Shown one piece after another: positions 1 through 12,169 of a stretch of 64,000 nucleotides of DNA. Made by a program: the position numbers and the translations under genes. The DNA lies in contig NC_051091.1 in NCBI RefSeq assembly GCF_901709675.1, positions 7,970,967 through 8,034,966 of the forward strand, in the 5' to 3' direction. Origin of the DNA: Syngnathus acus (taxonomy: Eukaryota > Chordata > Actinopteri > Syngnathiformes > Syngnathidae). Within the stretch, counting starts at the first letter, position 1; each line of letters starts with the position of its first letter. The notes under the pieces are model-generated. The model was not told the origin of the DNA. It did not search any database and saw nothing but the letters and a program-made list of their open reading frames with translations.

Positions 1-3000
1 ACTATCTCCTCCGAGTCATCGGTGAAGAACTCACTGAGTGGTGGCCTCTTTGGTCTCTTCAGCGTGTTGAGAAGTTGCTGGATCTTTGTGGACACTCTGC
101 TGTTCACCGGAACTCCTACAAGGCCAAAGGGAGAGAAACGGTGGAGATTTGCACGACACGGTCACACACACTCGTGCACATACGAACAAAAGTGTCATTT
201 GAGCGTCATATCTTCTCACTGTCTGCTGCTTCTCAACCCACAAAATGTGACTCGTCAAACATTTGGAATGGCGTCATGGTTGGGAATGAAAAAGCAGCAC
301 ACGTTGAGTGGGATCATCACAAGGAAAACAAGGTGAGAGTTGGGTCAAGAGTGGTTTTTTTGGACTGGGACTGCCATGTGTTTTGATTTTTGTATGCATT
401 TATTACAGACAATAGGGAGAAGTAGGGTCAAAACAGCAAAGACACAAGGCTGCGGACAATACACATGAAAGTGTGTTCTTACTCTGGAGATTAATTCTTC
501 CTACCAGCCAGTCAAAAACATGTGACAGAGCAGAAAGAGTGAAAGCAGAAGTAAGCAGCACAGTACGATTAATGACACAACTGGAATTTAATTGAGAGAA
601 AGCCTTAAGAGGTTGCTAGGAGAAAATAAAAAGTCGCAAAGTGGACGATTACCGTCTGCAGTCTCCATCATGCTGGAGCGACTCTGCCCTCGACTCATCC
701 CACGGGCCGTCGTGTTGGAGGGCAAGTCAACCCGCGGGCCTCTGGCTGGAAGGGCGACCGCCGTCACATCGGGAGGTGGGACGCTGTTCTCGTGGGGGGC
801 TGCGGGTAGTGGGATAGAAAAATGACCACATTTGATAAAAAAATAAAAAATACTTTATACATATGTAGAATTATTTTTTACAAATTGTATTTTGTTGCTC
901 ACCAATGCGACTGTGAGCCATCATGTCGGTGATGGCGGCGGCCGTGTGCGGCGGTGGCGGTTCGTGCTGGGGCTGCGGCTGATACTGAGGCTTGTACAGA
1001 GGTTGGTACTGAGGCTTGTACTGAGGCTGAGGCTGGTTGTGAGGCTGCGGCTTGGCCTCTCCGTGGGACAAGGTGGAGGAAGCCGATGAGGATGTGGACG
1101 AGCCCTGGGCCGAGCGGTTGATCCAACAATCGGGGCTCTGTTGGTTGGGATTGAGCAAAGGGATGGGGACGACCACCGACGACTGCCTGCGCACCGACGT
1201 CTCATCCTCAGAGGCCGATGAGGAGTCTGAGAGAAACGATGTGCCGTTGGTATGAAAACTGGATTCTGCGAAGGCCTTCCTTTCCTACCTGGTGGCGTTC
1301 GTGTTTCGATGGGGGACGGCACATAAGTTGAACGTCGTTTTGTAGGCATGGGCAGTGCCATCTTTTCTTCTTTATGTTTCGCCAGAGCAGCTTGTACTGC
1401 TTCAGAGTGAATATCTGATAAGGCAGAAGATAAAAAGGATATTGAAATTATAATGAACTCAAATATCTTTGTTGGATTGCAACTTTCAGACAAATTTGCA
1501 AGAGTTCTCAAAAAACAACAGCCGTGTTTGGTACAGAAAAATCTTTATAAAAACATCCTGTAACATTTGCCATCATTTTAGTTTTGCTAAATAATCAGTT
1601 GTCAAGGAAGGAACGGAAGAAAGGTTGCACTTCCTCTCTGGAAGCGTAATCACGACAAGAGGAGGCTAACTGTTCATTAGCCCACGCACATAATTGCAGA
1701 TGCTTTCACTTGATGACACCCACAGGCGCATCAGGAGGACTTAAATGGGCAGGCACGCGTTCGCAGCGTGTACGGAAGCAACCCACTCGGTGACACACAG
1801 CATCTCCTCGACTGACTTCACTCAGGCATCAAAAGAGCAAAACATCAAATGCAGCATCACAGTTACACAACTGCTGAGCGTTGTGGCTGCCACAGGATGA
1901 TTCTTTTGGCGTCTGAGAGGTTAAATAGGTTTCCATGGAGATAGCATGCTGGGGGATCCCGACATTGTTTCAGAATCTGCTCTTTTTACAAACACTCGCT
2001 TTTCACTTTATATGATCCAAGTCCAACATGCAAATAATTTCCCAATTGGACTTTAACAACTCTTAATATTCTGCTTGAACACTTATTGAGCACATTTTCA
2101 GTCTTAACCCAATAAGCTTATTGGGCTAATTGTGCCAGTCGGGGCTTTTTACACCCAAGTGGAAGTTAATAAATACCTTTATCCTATTGTTTCTGAACAA
2201 AAACGGGTCAGCGTGGTATTTAAAATGTCTTTTGGCCACGGGAGAGTTTCTAATAAGAATTAGATGAAAAGTACAGTGAAGAAAGTGTGTGTCAATCCGG
2301 AGGGAGTTTTATTTTACAGTCTCACATCTTCTGCTTGCAACCCACTGCTGAGCTGTCTTTTCCCTCTTAGATAAACATTCCTGTGTTCTCCACAAGGCCT
2401 CCTCCTACATGGCCAGGAAGTGATGACATTTTGCAAAGGAGGGGGGAGGGGGGGGGGGGGTGTCACTGATGGGGTTCCCCAGCTGTTCAATAGTCTCTGA
2501 GGAAAAAAATGACTTCTAAATTTGCATTCCGCACCTGATCTGTAACGGTCATCCCTGGTTCCGCCATTGCGATGCGTCTTTCGAGAGCGTCGTTCACGGT
2601 AGCGGGATGAACTAGAAGGGGGAGGACCGTGGCTGGAAGAGGAACTGGGAGCGGGTGGCTGCACATTGTTCTTCGGGGGTGGTTCGACTGCAGGGTGGGG
2701 GGGGAACAAAATATAATATTTACATTCAAGAGTATAGTACATAACTTGCTTCTAAGTATCACTGCCAAGACTCCAGGCAAGAGTTCAAAAATGAGAAGGA
2801 ACGCTCGATAGAAAGTCTCGACATAGTCGAGTGACGTTTTTTTATGGCTCGGATCAATATCTTCTTGTTCCACTTATTTGCTCACTCAAGAATGAATGTC
2901 CATGTTAAATTCCAAGAACGTTCCTGCATTTTTGTAGCTGCAGCACACAATGTTTTGTCCATGTGCAGATAATTATTGAAGAACTTGGAAAAAGCATCGC

Positions 3001-6000
3001 CAATACATCCATTCACTACTTTTGCAGCCAAACTGGTCGAAATTGGAATTTGTCATCTGATCAGCAAAAGTTCTTTTTCTGTGTGGACGTGACAGTGCTT
3101 AGATAAGTCTGGCGTTGAAGAAGTTATGAGTCCTGACCTCAACCACGTTAAACAGTTTTGTGGTGAAAGGAGATTGCAAGGCAGGACTTCTTATCCAGCA
3201 CCAGTAACCTCAGAAATGTTCTTCTGGATGCACGGACAAACATTCCCATAGACACGTGTTCTTCTGTGGCGGGTCAAAGCCGCTATAAAGCTGCAAACGA
3301 AGAACCGACTGAATATCCACTTTTAATTTCATCGGGTTGGTTGGCATAATGTTCAAACTGGAAGTTCCTGCTGTGGTCGTGATCATAAATTATAATTCTA
3401 CGGAAACCTCCCATAGTGGTTGGTAGTTTTGTAATGCCACTAGGGGGCAGCAATCACCACAGGCCTTGGGGATGATAGTGTTGACTTTCCGATTTTTAAA
3501 AATATACATACATGAAGCTGATTAATAAAATAAAAAGGCCAGTCACCTGGGGTGTGGATGATGTACGGTGCCAGGAGTTTGGTCCTTTTCTTCTCATAGC
3601 CCTTCTGTGTGATGTCACCTGAGGAAAGAAAAGACATGATTTCAAAGTTTATTCAGGAACGTTTGTTCTACAGTGCGTGCAATGGTGACCAAAAAAAAAA
3701 CCAACAACAACAGATGGATGCCCAAAGACAGATATCGAAAACTCAAACATGCTCCACACTGCAACACAAGAGGAAACAAAACAACCCTAAATTTGGAAAT
3801 GTGGAGAGTGAGCAAAAATAAGGATGATTCAGAGAGTTTAGATAAAATCACAAGGACACAAGGAAAGCGATCCATGAAAATGAATAAAGGCCTAAAAGCA
3901 GTAAAGGTTGGAATCATGTTGGAAAATTCTAATCTTCAAGCACAACTTATCTATATAAACAAGTAGAACCAAATAATCAGCAATCTAGTAGAAACAATAC
4001 CACGCTATCTGGACAGAACGTATTTGAAAAGATTGAACTCGGAAATGTTGTGTTCACTGGGTTTAAGGGGGAATGGGTCAAGAAATTCATGACTTTGTGT
4101 TCATTGATAAAAACACACAACTGTGACTTTGCATTTTACTGGTATCTCAATTTCTTGCGATGTGTGTCTCGTGGCTTGTTTTAACATGACATAAAACTCG
4201 ACACACAAGCTCAGGTTGTGACAATCAAGACGAACAAGTTTGATTTTTTTTGTTGTACTCAAGCTGTTTAACCCTTGCAACCACATCATGGAGGTTCTGC
4301 TACGCTGACACCCGATTCACTGCCAGCCCAATCACAAATGGATCTTTGACGTCTACAGACGTCAATGGGAGTGAATGAGTTACAAAGGTCAGTCATGTCA
4401 CATTTTTGAATACATCATTATCCCCATTTGACTCGTCTCAGTTATTGTGTTGAGTCTGCCAATATTCGAGGCAATAAATTAATAGTAATAAATCCTCTGC
4501 CTATTGTCTCTTGCACACAATTAAACTAAAGCAAAGTTTAGCCTTGACTAATAATTTAAGTGTTCACACAAAGAGCCTGACAGCACAACTGTTTAAGGCA
4601 TGTGGATCTTTTTTTTTTTTCCTGAGGGGGGTGGGGGGGGAATGGATGAAAAGTAAACACTGCCATAAGTAATGCATGAACAGAATGGTTGGCCTTACTC
4701 AGTCACATGATTTATTTTTAGCTCATGTGAACAGGCAGTTTTCACTGCGGAAGGAGAGCGAGAGATGGCGTCTTTGTGGGGGGAGGGGTCTGGACAAGCA
4801 TTAAATGAATCTCTAAGTAATCACTCTTCCATCTGGATGATTTGAAATTCAGCTGCACTCTATGCCACTTCCATTACGCTCTCCTGGTTCCATCAAAGGC
4901 AGCTGAGGAGTTAAACCGATCGGCAAACTATTGAAAGGTTCCCACATGGTGGTCAACCTCCAATTGATATATTAGCCATGAAAAAATGTCATATCTGTGC
5001 AAGAAATGTAATAACATTAAGTATGATGGTTAAATTAGCCATTGGCGGCTTCGTGCAAGGTAAGCAAAGCTGCACTGAGTTTTGGAGAATGCACAGCGGC
5101 ACTTTTTTGGTTGCTCTGGCTTAGTCTTGATGTGTGGGACAGCCAAAAAAAAAAAAAAAACTCATTGAATGATGTAATAAAAGAATCTTGTGTCTACTTG
5201 GGAGTCAACACACTTCTCTGCTGAGGTTGACGAGGCCCCGTCTCGTTAACCCAAATTCCCACAAAGACCGTGTTGCATCCGCTCTCCGGTCAACAATCAA
5301 ATGTTTCCGAGCTATAGCGTGCATTCATCGTAACAGCGAGGAGGACTGAGTTTAATTTTTAACAAGCAAAAAGAGAGAAGCGTGAAAGCGGTGCAGTTTC
5401 CCAAGGTTCACTCGTTGCTCAGCTCAGATGATTTAAATTGCATTGACTCCCTCTCCCTGCACCCTGCAGGCACTCAGTCTGAATTGTAATTATCTGACCC
5501 CCCCCCCCACCCTCTTGCTTTTTCCTTCATCACACACTCGCTTGCTTTGTCAGCAACATGACAAAAATCTCAACAGACACCCGCACAATGAAAAAGATCT
5601 GAACACATGCCTGAATTTTACAGCTGTTATTTCATAGAAAACGGAGCCTCCCTTTGGATGAGGAGATGCTCTGAGGCAGCGTGCAATAAAAGCAAAAACA
5701 TATCCATGTCTACAAACAGACTGTCTGACTTTGAATGTGCCAAAACAAAAATGCAACAGACTGAATTTTAAGGAACCAGAACACAACACTGTCCTCCCTG
5801 TTGTGGTTGTCGCTTATTTGCTAAACAAACCTCAACTTCCCAATATGCAAAAGTTGCAAGACCCAAAAAAAGAGACCAATAGCTTCACACAGGCTACAAA
5901 TAATGTTTTGTTTTTATCTTGGCTGCAGTCACTTTCCTGGAATTTGGGATCTATTGTAACAATAAAACGGTCTTTTTGGCTTTCTGTGTCCTGAACAGTG

Positions 6001-9000
6001 AAAAGTCCTCTTAATTCATGTCTGTCACATTTAGGGACATGAAGCAATGGTAGAATTCAGGATAATAATTCCTTCTTAAAAAAACAAAACACATCAGGCT
6101 TATAAGTGACATTGTGTATGTAAATAGACAGTATACAGAGCACGAAAATAAAATATTGCAAGAATAATGAGAGAAATACTGAATACCTTTAGAGAATTAA
6201 AAACTCATTTACAAAAAAAAAAATATTCAAGCGGAAAATGAATGCTTTTTAAAAGCAACAGACGTGTGAGACAGAAGTGAGTGTGAAGGTGTGGCTATAA
6301 ATTCAGGTGACTCAGGTTTCAGTCAGCACGCTAAGCTCAGCTCAGGATGGCAATGCTGACACATCATGCGTAGTCACACATAGACTCCACACACACAAAT
6401 TCATGTAGAGGGCCTCGGGGGAGCAGGAAAGGAGTGGAGGGCGTTATCGGAAAATTAGACGTGACTCCACTTCAACCGTGCAAGGAGAGACAAGAGGTGT
6501 GGTTGACACACCTGACACACTACACTTCACACACATTAACACACACTATGCCGCTGCATAGTCTTGCTACAAATGCTACAAAAAAAAGTCCACTCAAAAT
6601 TTTAGGGGCACAACTCATTCAACTCTGGTCTGTTTTTTTTTTTGCCCATTCATTGAATGCTGATCTTCTCAAGCAAGATTTCCGGTTGTGACTGATGTGT
6701 GAATAAAAATGTAATCTAATGCCACGCTAGTCACTTACAGGGAATTCCACAGCAAGCTTAGTTTAAGATTGAGAAATGAAGGAAGAAAAATAATACTTTT
6801 TTTTCCTGAACATTGAACAACTGTTTATAAAGAGGTGTGAATAGACTTACAGTACAGACTCAAGATGTGGGCTGAGTTAACATTTCCCCTATTAAGAGCC
6901 TAGCAAAGCCTTCAATTGCTGTTTGCCCGACTTAATTCAGAAAGGGCTTATAGGAAATTCTAAACGTGTATGTAAGAGAGAGAGAGGCTGGGGGCTGGGC
7001 ATGGGGTCCATAGTGACTAACACAATGTGGTGCTGACATGTCGGCCTGCATTACTCTATAATGATGTACACATATATTGCTCAATAAAGGGAGTCATCTT
7101 TATTTTAAAAAAGAAAACTGATGTTAGCACACTCAGTCCCCACATATCAGAGTCAGAGTAATTATTAGTTTCAGTGTAAAGACAGGAATCTCATATATTG
7201 CATCTGTTGAGTTGTGTTTTGAAAAAGCAATGAGTCAGAGATGTGATGAGCCACAAGGAGAAGAGAAAAATGAGGAGGTCCGACTGTGAGCTTGCTAATC
7301 CTCCCCCAGTTCACTGTGGAGTTGAAAGCAAGAAATGTCCGTGACCCAGCTGACAGTGTGCGTTTGTGTGGAGCGTTCATTTAAATTATTCAGGCTTTCT
7401 TGTCCACAAAGCCTTCATGCGTGTCCCTCCATAGTGCCTGTTGGTGCTGTGTTTACGTGTGGGAGCTCGCATTTATGCAAGATGAAAATAGACGCTTAAG
7501 ATGTTAGGTAACACTTTGGATTCATTTTCCAAAAAATAGCATGTGCCTGTGTGACATACGGAGCGCAGCAGAGGTCCGCCTGGTGGCCTCGAGCGGCACG
7601 GAGAGCACAGGAACAGCCTGTGCACTGCGCGGCTCTTAATGAGCTTTTAAATGGATAGGCGAAATCAGCTTCACTTCTGACCATGCAAAAACTCATCTAA
7701 AGTCAAGCAAAAAAATAAATAAAATAAAATAAAAAGGCAATGCTCAGGTCAGTGGACTTTTTTTGACAGTTATTGTATAAACAAATAACTCCAAACACGA
7801 CTGAGGCGAACAGAAAGAATTGTTTTGATTTGGGGTGGGAAAAGGTTAAAGGTGAAACAGAGGAGCAAATATAGACGAGGCCTCGGTGGTGTCACGGTGG
7901 TAGCTGCGAGATATGCGTCGCATCCTGGCCCAGTGTGGCAGGATTGTTGCCCCCTGATGCTCTGTGACCTAGATTAAGAGACGCAGCCAGGACCGTAATC
8001 TCTCGTTCCCCCCCCTTTCACTATGGCTCGGGCTTCTAACGAGGAAGACTAGCCTTTCCGCCACAGTTTTCAACATGCTAACATGTAAAGCCTGTGACTG
8101 TACAGTATGTACTGTAGCAATTGATGCTGGATTAAGAGATTGTTCTTTTTTTTTTCTTGGATAAGGAAAAAAAAAACATGATTAGAGTTCAGAGTACATC
8201 CTTTGTTTTTCATTCACCGCTAAGCGTCACATTGCATCTGAAAAATTAAGTGATAGCGACCCTAAATAGATTCTAACAGGGCTGCACGCTAGCAAGTTGA
8301 GCAGCTTTAAATTGCGTCTCACAGCTCGAAATTCCAGTCCGACTCAATCACAAAGTCTTTGATCCCCTCAATGGCTTTCTTTGTGTCTTTGCAAAGACGT
8401 TAAAGTGGGTGGTGGTTCACTCGCACACACACAAGCTAATACGCGCACACACACGCAAACGACTGAAAACAACCATTTCAGTGATGCAGATTTTTCCTCT
8501 GCTTGTTGCTAAGGGAGTCCCGCTTCAAACAACAATGGGGAGATTGTTGCCGGAAAAAGATATCCATGAGAGAGCTCTCGACGTTTTGTAAGGCCAGATG
8601 CTGCTCGGCTCGGCCCGAGCAGAGCACACTACTGATCCAGACGGCCGACGCAATTGACGGTTGGGGAACATGTGGCAACGAGCCGAGGGCATCTGGACAG
8701 CGCAGAACCTTTGGTGTAAAGTTGCAAGCAAAGACACAAGTGTCATCGTCTGAGAACTGGGACAACCCCAATCAGAGAGTCACCTTACTACTTGCAGTCC
8801 AGCCTGAAACAGTTACAAACTAGGCCTCGGTCTGACATGTTCAGATTTCTCCACACATGTTGATGATGATGATCTAATGGTCCGTGGTAAAAATACATTT
8901 GTGCATATATGATGCAATGATAATTAAGATTGCATTACGGTTAGCTTGGACCACGATTCCTCTTGGAGCACAGTACCAGTGGGCTCCAGTGTTGGGCTCT

Positions 9001-9640
9001 TCATGCCAAACATGACATTACTCATCCACCCTCGGGCACCTGAGAGCTGCACAGCACCAATCAGGCTGCTGCACTGTGATTCACAGACTTGCATAACAGT
9101 CAGCACCATATTCCATTTTGTTTTCTCGCATTCAGACAACAAGTAAGCCTCTTGTATCTGCTGCACATTCGGGGCAAAGATGGATTGTAGGTGCATGCAG
9201 CATCATGTCTTTCGATGCATATAAAAATACTGCATGTAGGGATATGCCTTGCACACAGAAGCCCCCCCGGTTAACTAACTTGACCCATTTTCTCTGACAT
9301 AAGTGTATGCTCATGGAGCTGGGATTACACATCAACACAATAAGAAAAACGTGCCACAAACAAGAAACGTGTCAAAGTGTAGCAATAATATTGACATACA
9401 GTCAGTCAACCATATTAATCAAAGATGGTGTTGCAAAAGAAAGCTAATGCTTAAAAAAAAAAAAAAAAGTAAATGGAGGCCAGTGTTAAGAGGGGGATTT
9501 GCAATCGTGTCCTGATCCAAAGGCAACACTACACCTGCTGGCAAAGCCGCCTTACCTTCGGACAGCTCCAGGTCCAACTCCGCCAGCTGGTCCCTGACCT
9601 CTTTTGGCAGAGCCGACAACTCGACGCCTCGATCGGCCAT
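1..9640 (-). CDS. dip2b: DIP2B, disco-interacting protein 2 homolog B (5' part, exons 1-7, cut by window start)
   Basis: Coding exons on the minus strand are 9556-9640, 3547-3618, 2535-2687, 1289-1414, 903-1226, 653-799 and 1-115. All junctions are phase 1 and give 340 residues. The start is the ATG at 9640 (MADRGVEL...), which matches the family N terminus. Exons 1-2 encode the DMAP1-binding domain (LPKEVRDQLAELDLELSEG, then GDITQKGYEKKRTKLL). Later exons give EAVQAALAKHKEEKMALPMP, the WINRS / SSTSSSASSTLSHGE block and RVSTKIQQLLNTLKRPKRPP. The large AMP-binding-like domains of DIP2 proteins lie beyond the window. DIP2 proteins are linked to neuronal development and lipid metabolism (family knowledge). 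Intron 4 is only 62 nt (1227-1288), whereas intron 1 is 5.9 kb. Exon 5 carries a Pro/Gln/Tyr-rich insertion that I do not recall from human DIP2B. The B paralogue is chosen by sequence fit and by LARP4 nearby; DIP2A or DIP2C is less likely. Confidence 0.93.
903..1226 (-). other. dip2b: DIP2B exon 5 with Pro/Gln/Tyr tandem repeat
   Basis: This 324-nt exon runs from DSSSASEDE through the conserved SSTSSSASSTLSHGE block. It then enters a low-complexity stretch of repeats such as QPQYKPQYQP and LYKPQYQPQPQ, followed by HEPPPPH, roughly at 955-1060. In DNA the repeat appears on the plus strand as iterated gaggctTGTACtgaggct-like units, as in a coding minisatellite. The human protein, as I recall it, has a short Gly/Ser linker here. 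Confidence 0.8.
3619..9555 (-). other. DIP2B intron 1; no further gene seen
   Basis: The intron is bounded by donor GTAAGG at 9555 and acceptor AG at 3619. It is AT-rich with many homopolymer runs and short ORFs that resemble no protein I know. Around 4300-4385 there is a sequence similar to a dispersed fish repeat. I see no exon-like segment, tRNA or long inverted repeat inside it. Confidence 0.75.
4300..4385. repeat. Dispersed fish-type repeat fragment with internal palindrome
   Basis: The text around 'gatctttgacgtctacagac' followed by 'gtcaatgggagtgaatgagt' resembles a short motif that recurs in many fish genomes (from memory, not searched). Inside it, TTGACGTCT at 4346-4354 and AGACGTCAA at 4357-4365 form a 9-bp inverted repeat with a 2-bp spacer. 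Confidence 0.4.
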
Positions 9641-9955
9641 AGCAGGAAGCTTGAGCAGCCTGCGGGGTGTTCGTGATATCTCGGCCGACGGAGGATACAG
9701 TCCCGCATGAAGGTGGCAATGAAGACTCAAGAGGCTGCTGCGGCGGCGGTGGTGGTGATTACTCCATCCCGGAGACTCCCGGACACCGCCATGACTACTG
9801 AGGGACCAGGGGAACAAGTCGACGTCGGTGGTCACGTGACTGAGCAAACCAGTCAACTGGAGTACGGCATTTGAGCGCTCTCTAGTGGTAACTTTGTGTT
9901 ATAGCAAGCACCGTGGGCACGATTCACCCGATTTGACTGTGCAACCGCGGATCGG

Positions 9956-9963
9956 TGACGTCA
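9956..9963. promoter_or_regulatory. Full palindromic CRE upstream of DIP2B
   Basis: TGACGTCA lies 316 bp upstream of the DIP2B start codon, next to the GC-richer first exon. This is the full CREB/ATF consensus. ATF7, a protein of the class that binds it, is encoded by the neighbouring gene. Function is inferred. Confidence 0.45.
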
Positions 9964-10236
9964 TCAACAACAATTTAATGATATGCAAAATATAAATATT
10001 GGAACCACCCAAAATTAACAGAAAAATCATGTTGATCTGTATAACAATTTTATGGAATACAAGCATTCCACTAAAGTATTACACAATAATGTAGTAGCTG
10101 TTTCTCCAAGTTGCTGTCACTAACATCATTTGTGACAACTGTGACTTTGTTTTGTAAACTGTAGAGGCCCTGAGTACAGAGAGACTAAAGCTGAATTAAA
10201 ACATCATGATGAATCTGTCTTTTCCGATTAAATTAT

Positions 10237-10242
10237 TTTATT
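10237..10242 (-). terminator. Candidate ATF7 poly(A) signal
   Basis: TTTATT on the plus strand reads AATAAA on the minus strand, about 1.9 kb past the ATF7 stop. It would give a long 3' UTR. Other hexamers could be used instead. Confidence 0.35.
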
Positions 10243-12169
10243 TGCCCAAGACAACGAATTATACACAAGTAGTTCTCCCACCTTGAGGCCTGAGTATTTG
10301 AGAAACTCCCTCTGAACAAATATTTACTGGAGACATGTGTATATGGTTCAACCTCTGTTAAATAAATGTAAGACTGGTAAAAAACAAAAAAACAAAAACA
10401 AAGAGGGGAAAATACAGACAGTGCAATTTATATTTAAAAAAAAAAAAAAAAAAAAAAAAAACTGAACCGTATGACAGGTTGTTTTAAAGGCGACACAGTG
10501 ACAAGGGGCAGGACAGGACAATGTTGGAAGTACAATGTGATATAAAATAAACTCCAATTAAAAACAACAATTCAAAAGAAGCACCTTGCACAACCACTTT
10601 TGTCTACTTCACAATATAAAACTACTTTCCAAATGTTGTGAAGCACTCAGGAAATCTGTAATGCTCCACAGACATGCATAAACAACCACCAAGCTCACTC
10701 ATTCAAAACAAGTTTCACATTTTCTCTGGTCAACCGCATTAGACCACACCCCTCTCAGTGGCTGGGCTAAACGCAAAAACATTGATAATGGATAGAAAAA
10801 TATATTGCACTACTCGTTCCTCAACTGAAATGTCTGGCGAAAGGGTTAAATATTTGCTTGTTTTAATTTGTTTCCATTTGTAGAGGCCATCTAAAGCTAA
10901 CCATTAGAATTCCTTAATGTTATAAAATTCCTAAATTGCAGCTCAATAAACTGACACTGTGACAAAAAAGTGGTACACCTCAACTTTCAACAATCCATGC
11001 AGTCATAATTTTTACGTCTGGTTAAAAATGGCAAATTGCTTGTCACGCAATAACCTGTTCTGTCACAAACTAGCTACTACCTACCAAAAACTGCCTGACA
11101 AAAAAAAAAACATCAACTAGATTTAACTTGACAAACCGGTAAGTATCATCACCCATTGGATAATTACTACAGTGATTCAAAAGTTTCAGCTGGCTTCAAC
11201 TTATTTAACCCTAACTAATGAGCAGTGTTGGGAGATATATCTTCATCCTAAATGGTAGTGGGAAAGCTTGCACTCTGTTTAAGAGAGAGTAAATGATTGA
11301 CCTGGATAAAGAATAGTCAAATACAAAGTGAAACAATCATTGAGAATCGTCAGCTTCGAGAAAAAAACAAAACTGGTGAAAGTACAATAATGTAAATATT
11401 TAGTGATTTCAAATATTTAAGAGGGGGGGGGGGAACCAATTGTTATCTCTAGCAGCGAAAGAATGTTTTCACAAATGACGCGGAGAACTCTGGGGATTGT
11501 GACTTGGGGGGAAAAATAACTACAGTAAAAATATTGTCAGTAGATTAATGCTACTTTGGGTCTGGACGGAAAATAATGTTCAGGACATTGCATAAGCTTA
11601 TCAAATGCCACGGCGATGTATTTAAAGCAAGAGGCAATCGAGCTAACTTTGACGGTTACTGGAGGTCGGAGGGGGGGGCACGTAATTAAAGTGTCGGATA
11701 AAAAGATAAACACAAGCAAGGTAGGAAGCCACAAAAGCTTGCAACATGTCACTGCATCAGTACCTACATTGTTTGAGCACAAAGGAGAGAGCCGAGCCAG
11801 GCCAGTGAATGATAACACAGTCAAATATTTAAATCAAAACCTGCTTTGGGGGTCACGCACAGACAGGCACTGAATTTTGTGTGGGACTGAAGTGATCAAA
11901 GACTGATGACGATTTTGCATTCGTACTTTTCATTCAAACATGTCTCATGTGAGTGTTTTCCCTATTTACATACACACAGAGAGGAAGGGCAAGAGGGAGG
12001 AGGCCTGATGCTGTCTTTGTGTGATTATCATTGGCCGTGAGGGGAGGAGAGGGTCTTAATCTTGGGCGGGGGGTGGGGGGGTTAGGGGTACTCCCTTAGT
12101 TAAACACATGGCACCAGTCCAGCCTCCAAAATGCCACTCGAGTTTATACTGGCTTCCTGCGTCAGTGGA

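Larger units (their letters stand above)
9641..12169 (-). other. DIP2B 5' flank and ATF7 3' UTR
   Basis: The first few hundred bases next to 9641 should hold the DIP2B 5' UTR and promoter. The rest is probably ATF7 3' UTR: it follows the ATF7 stop codon directly, has no coding-like segment, and holds a minus-strand AATAAA at 10237-10242. It also contains a long A run near 10437-10460. Confidence 0.55.

Noticed and set aside
9641-9856. N-terminal extension of DIP2B
   Set aside because: The frame is open upstream of MADRG, but the leftmost start is TTG and no in-frame ATG exists; family alignment supports the ATG at 9640.
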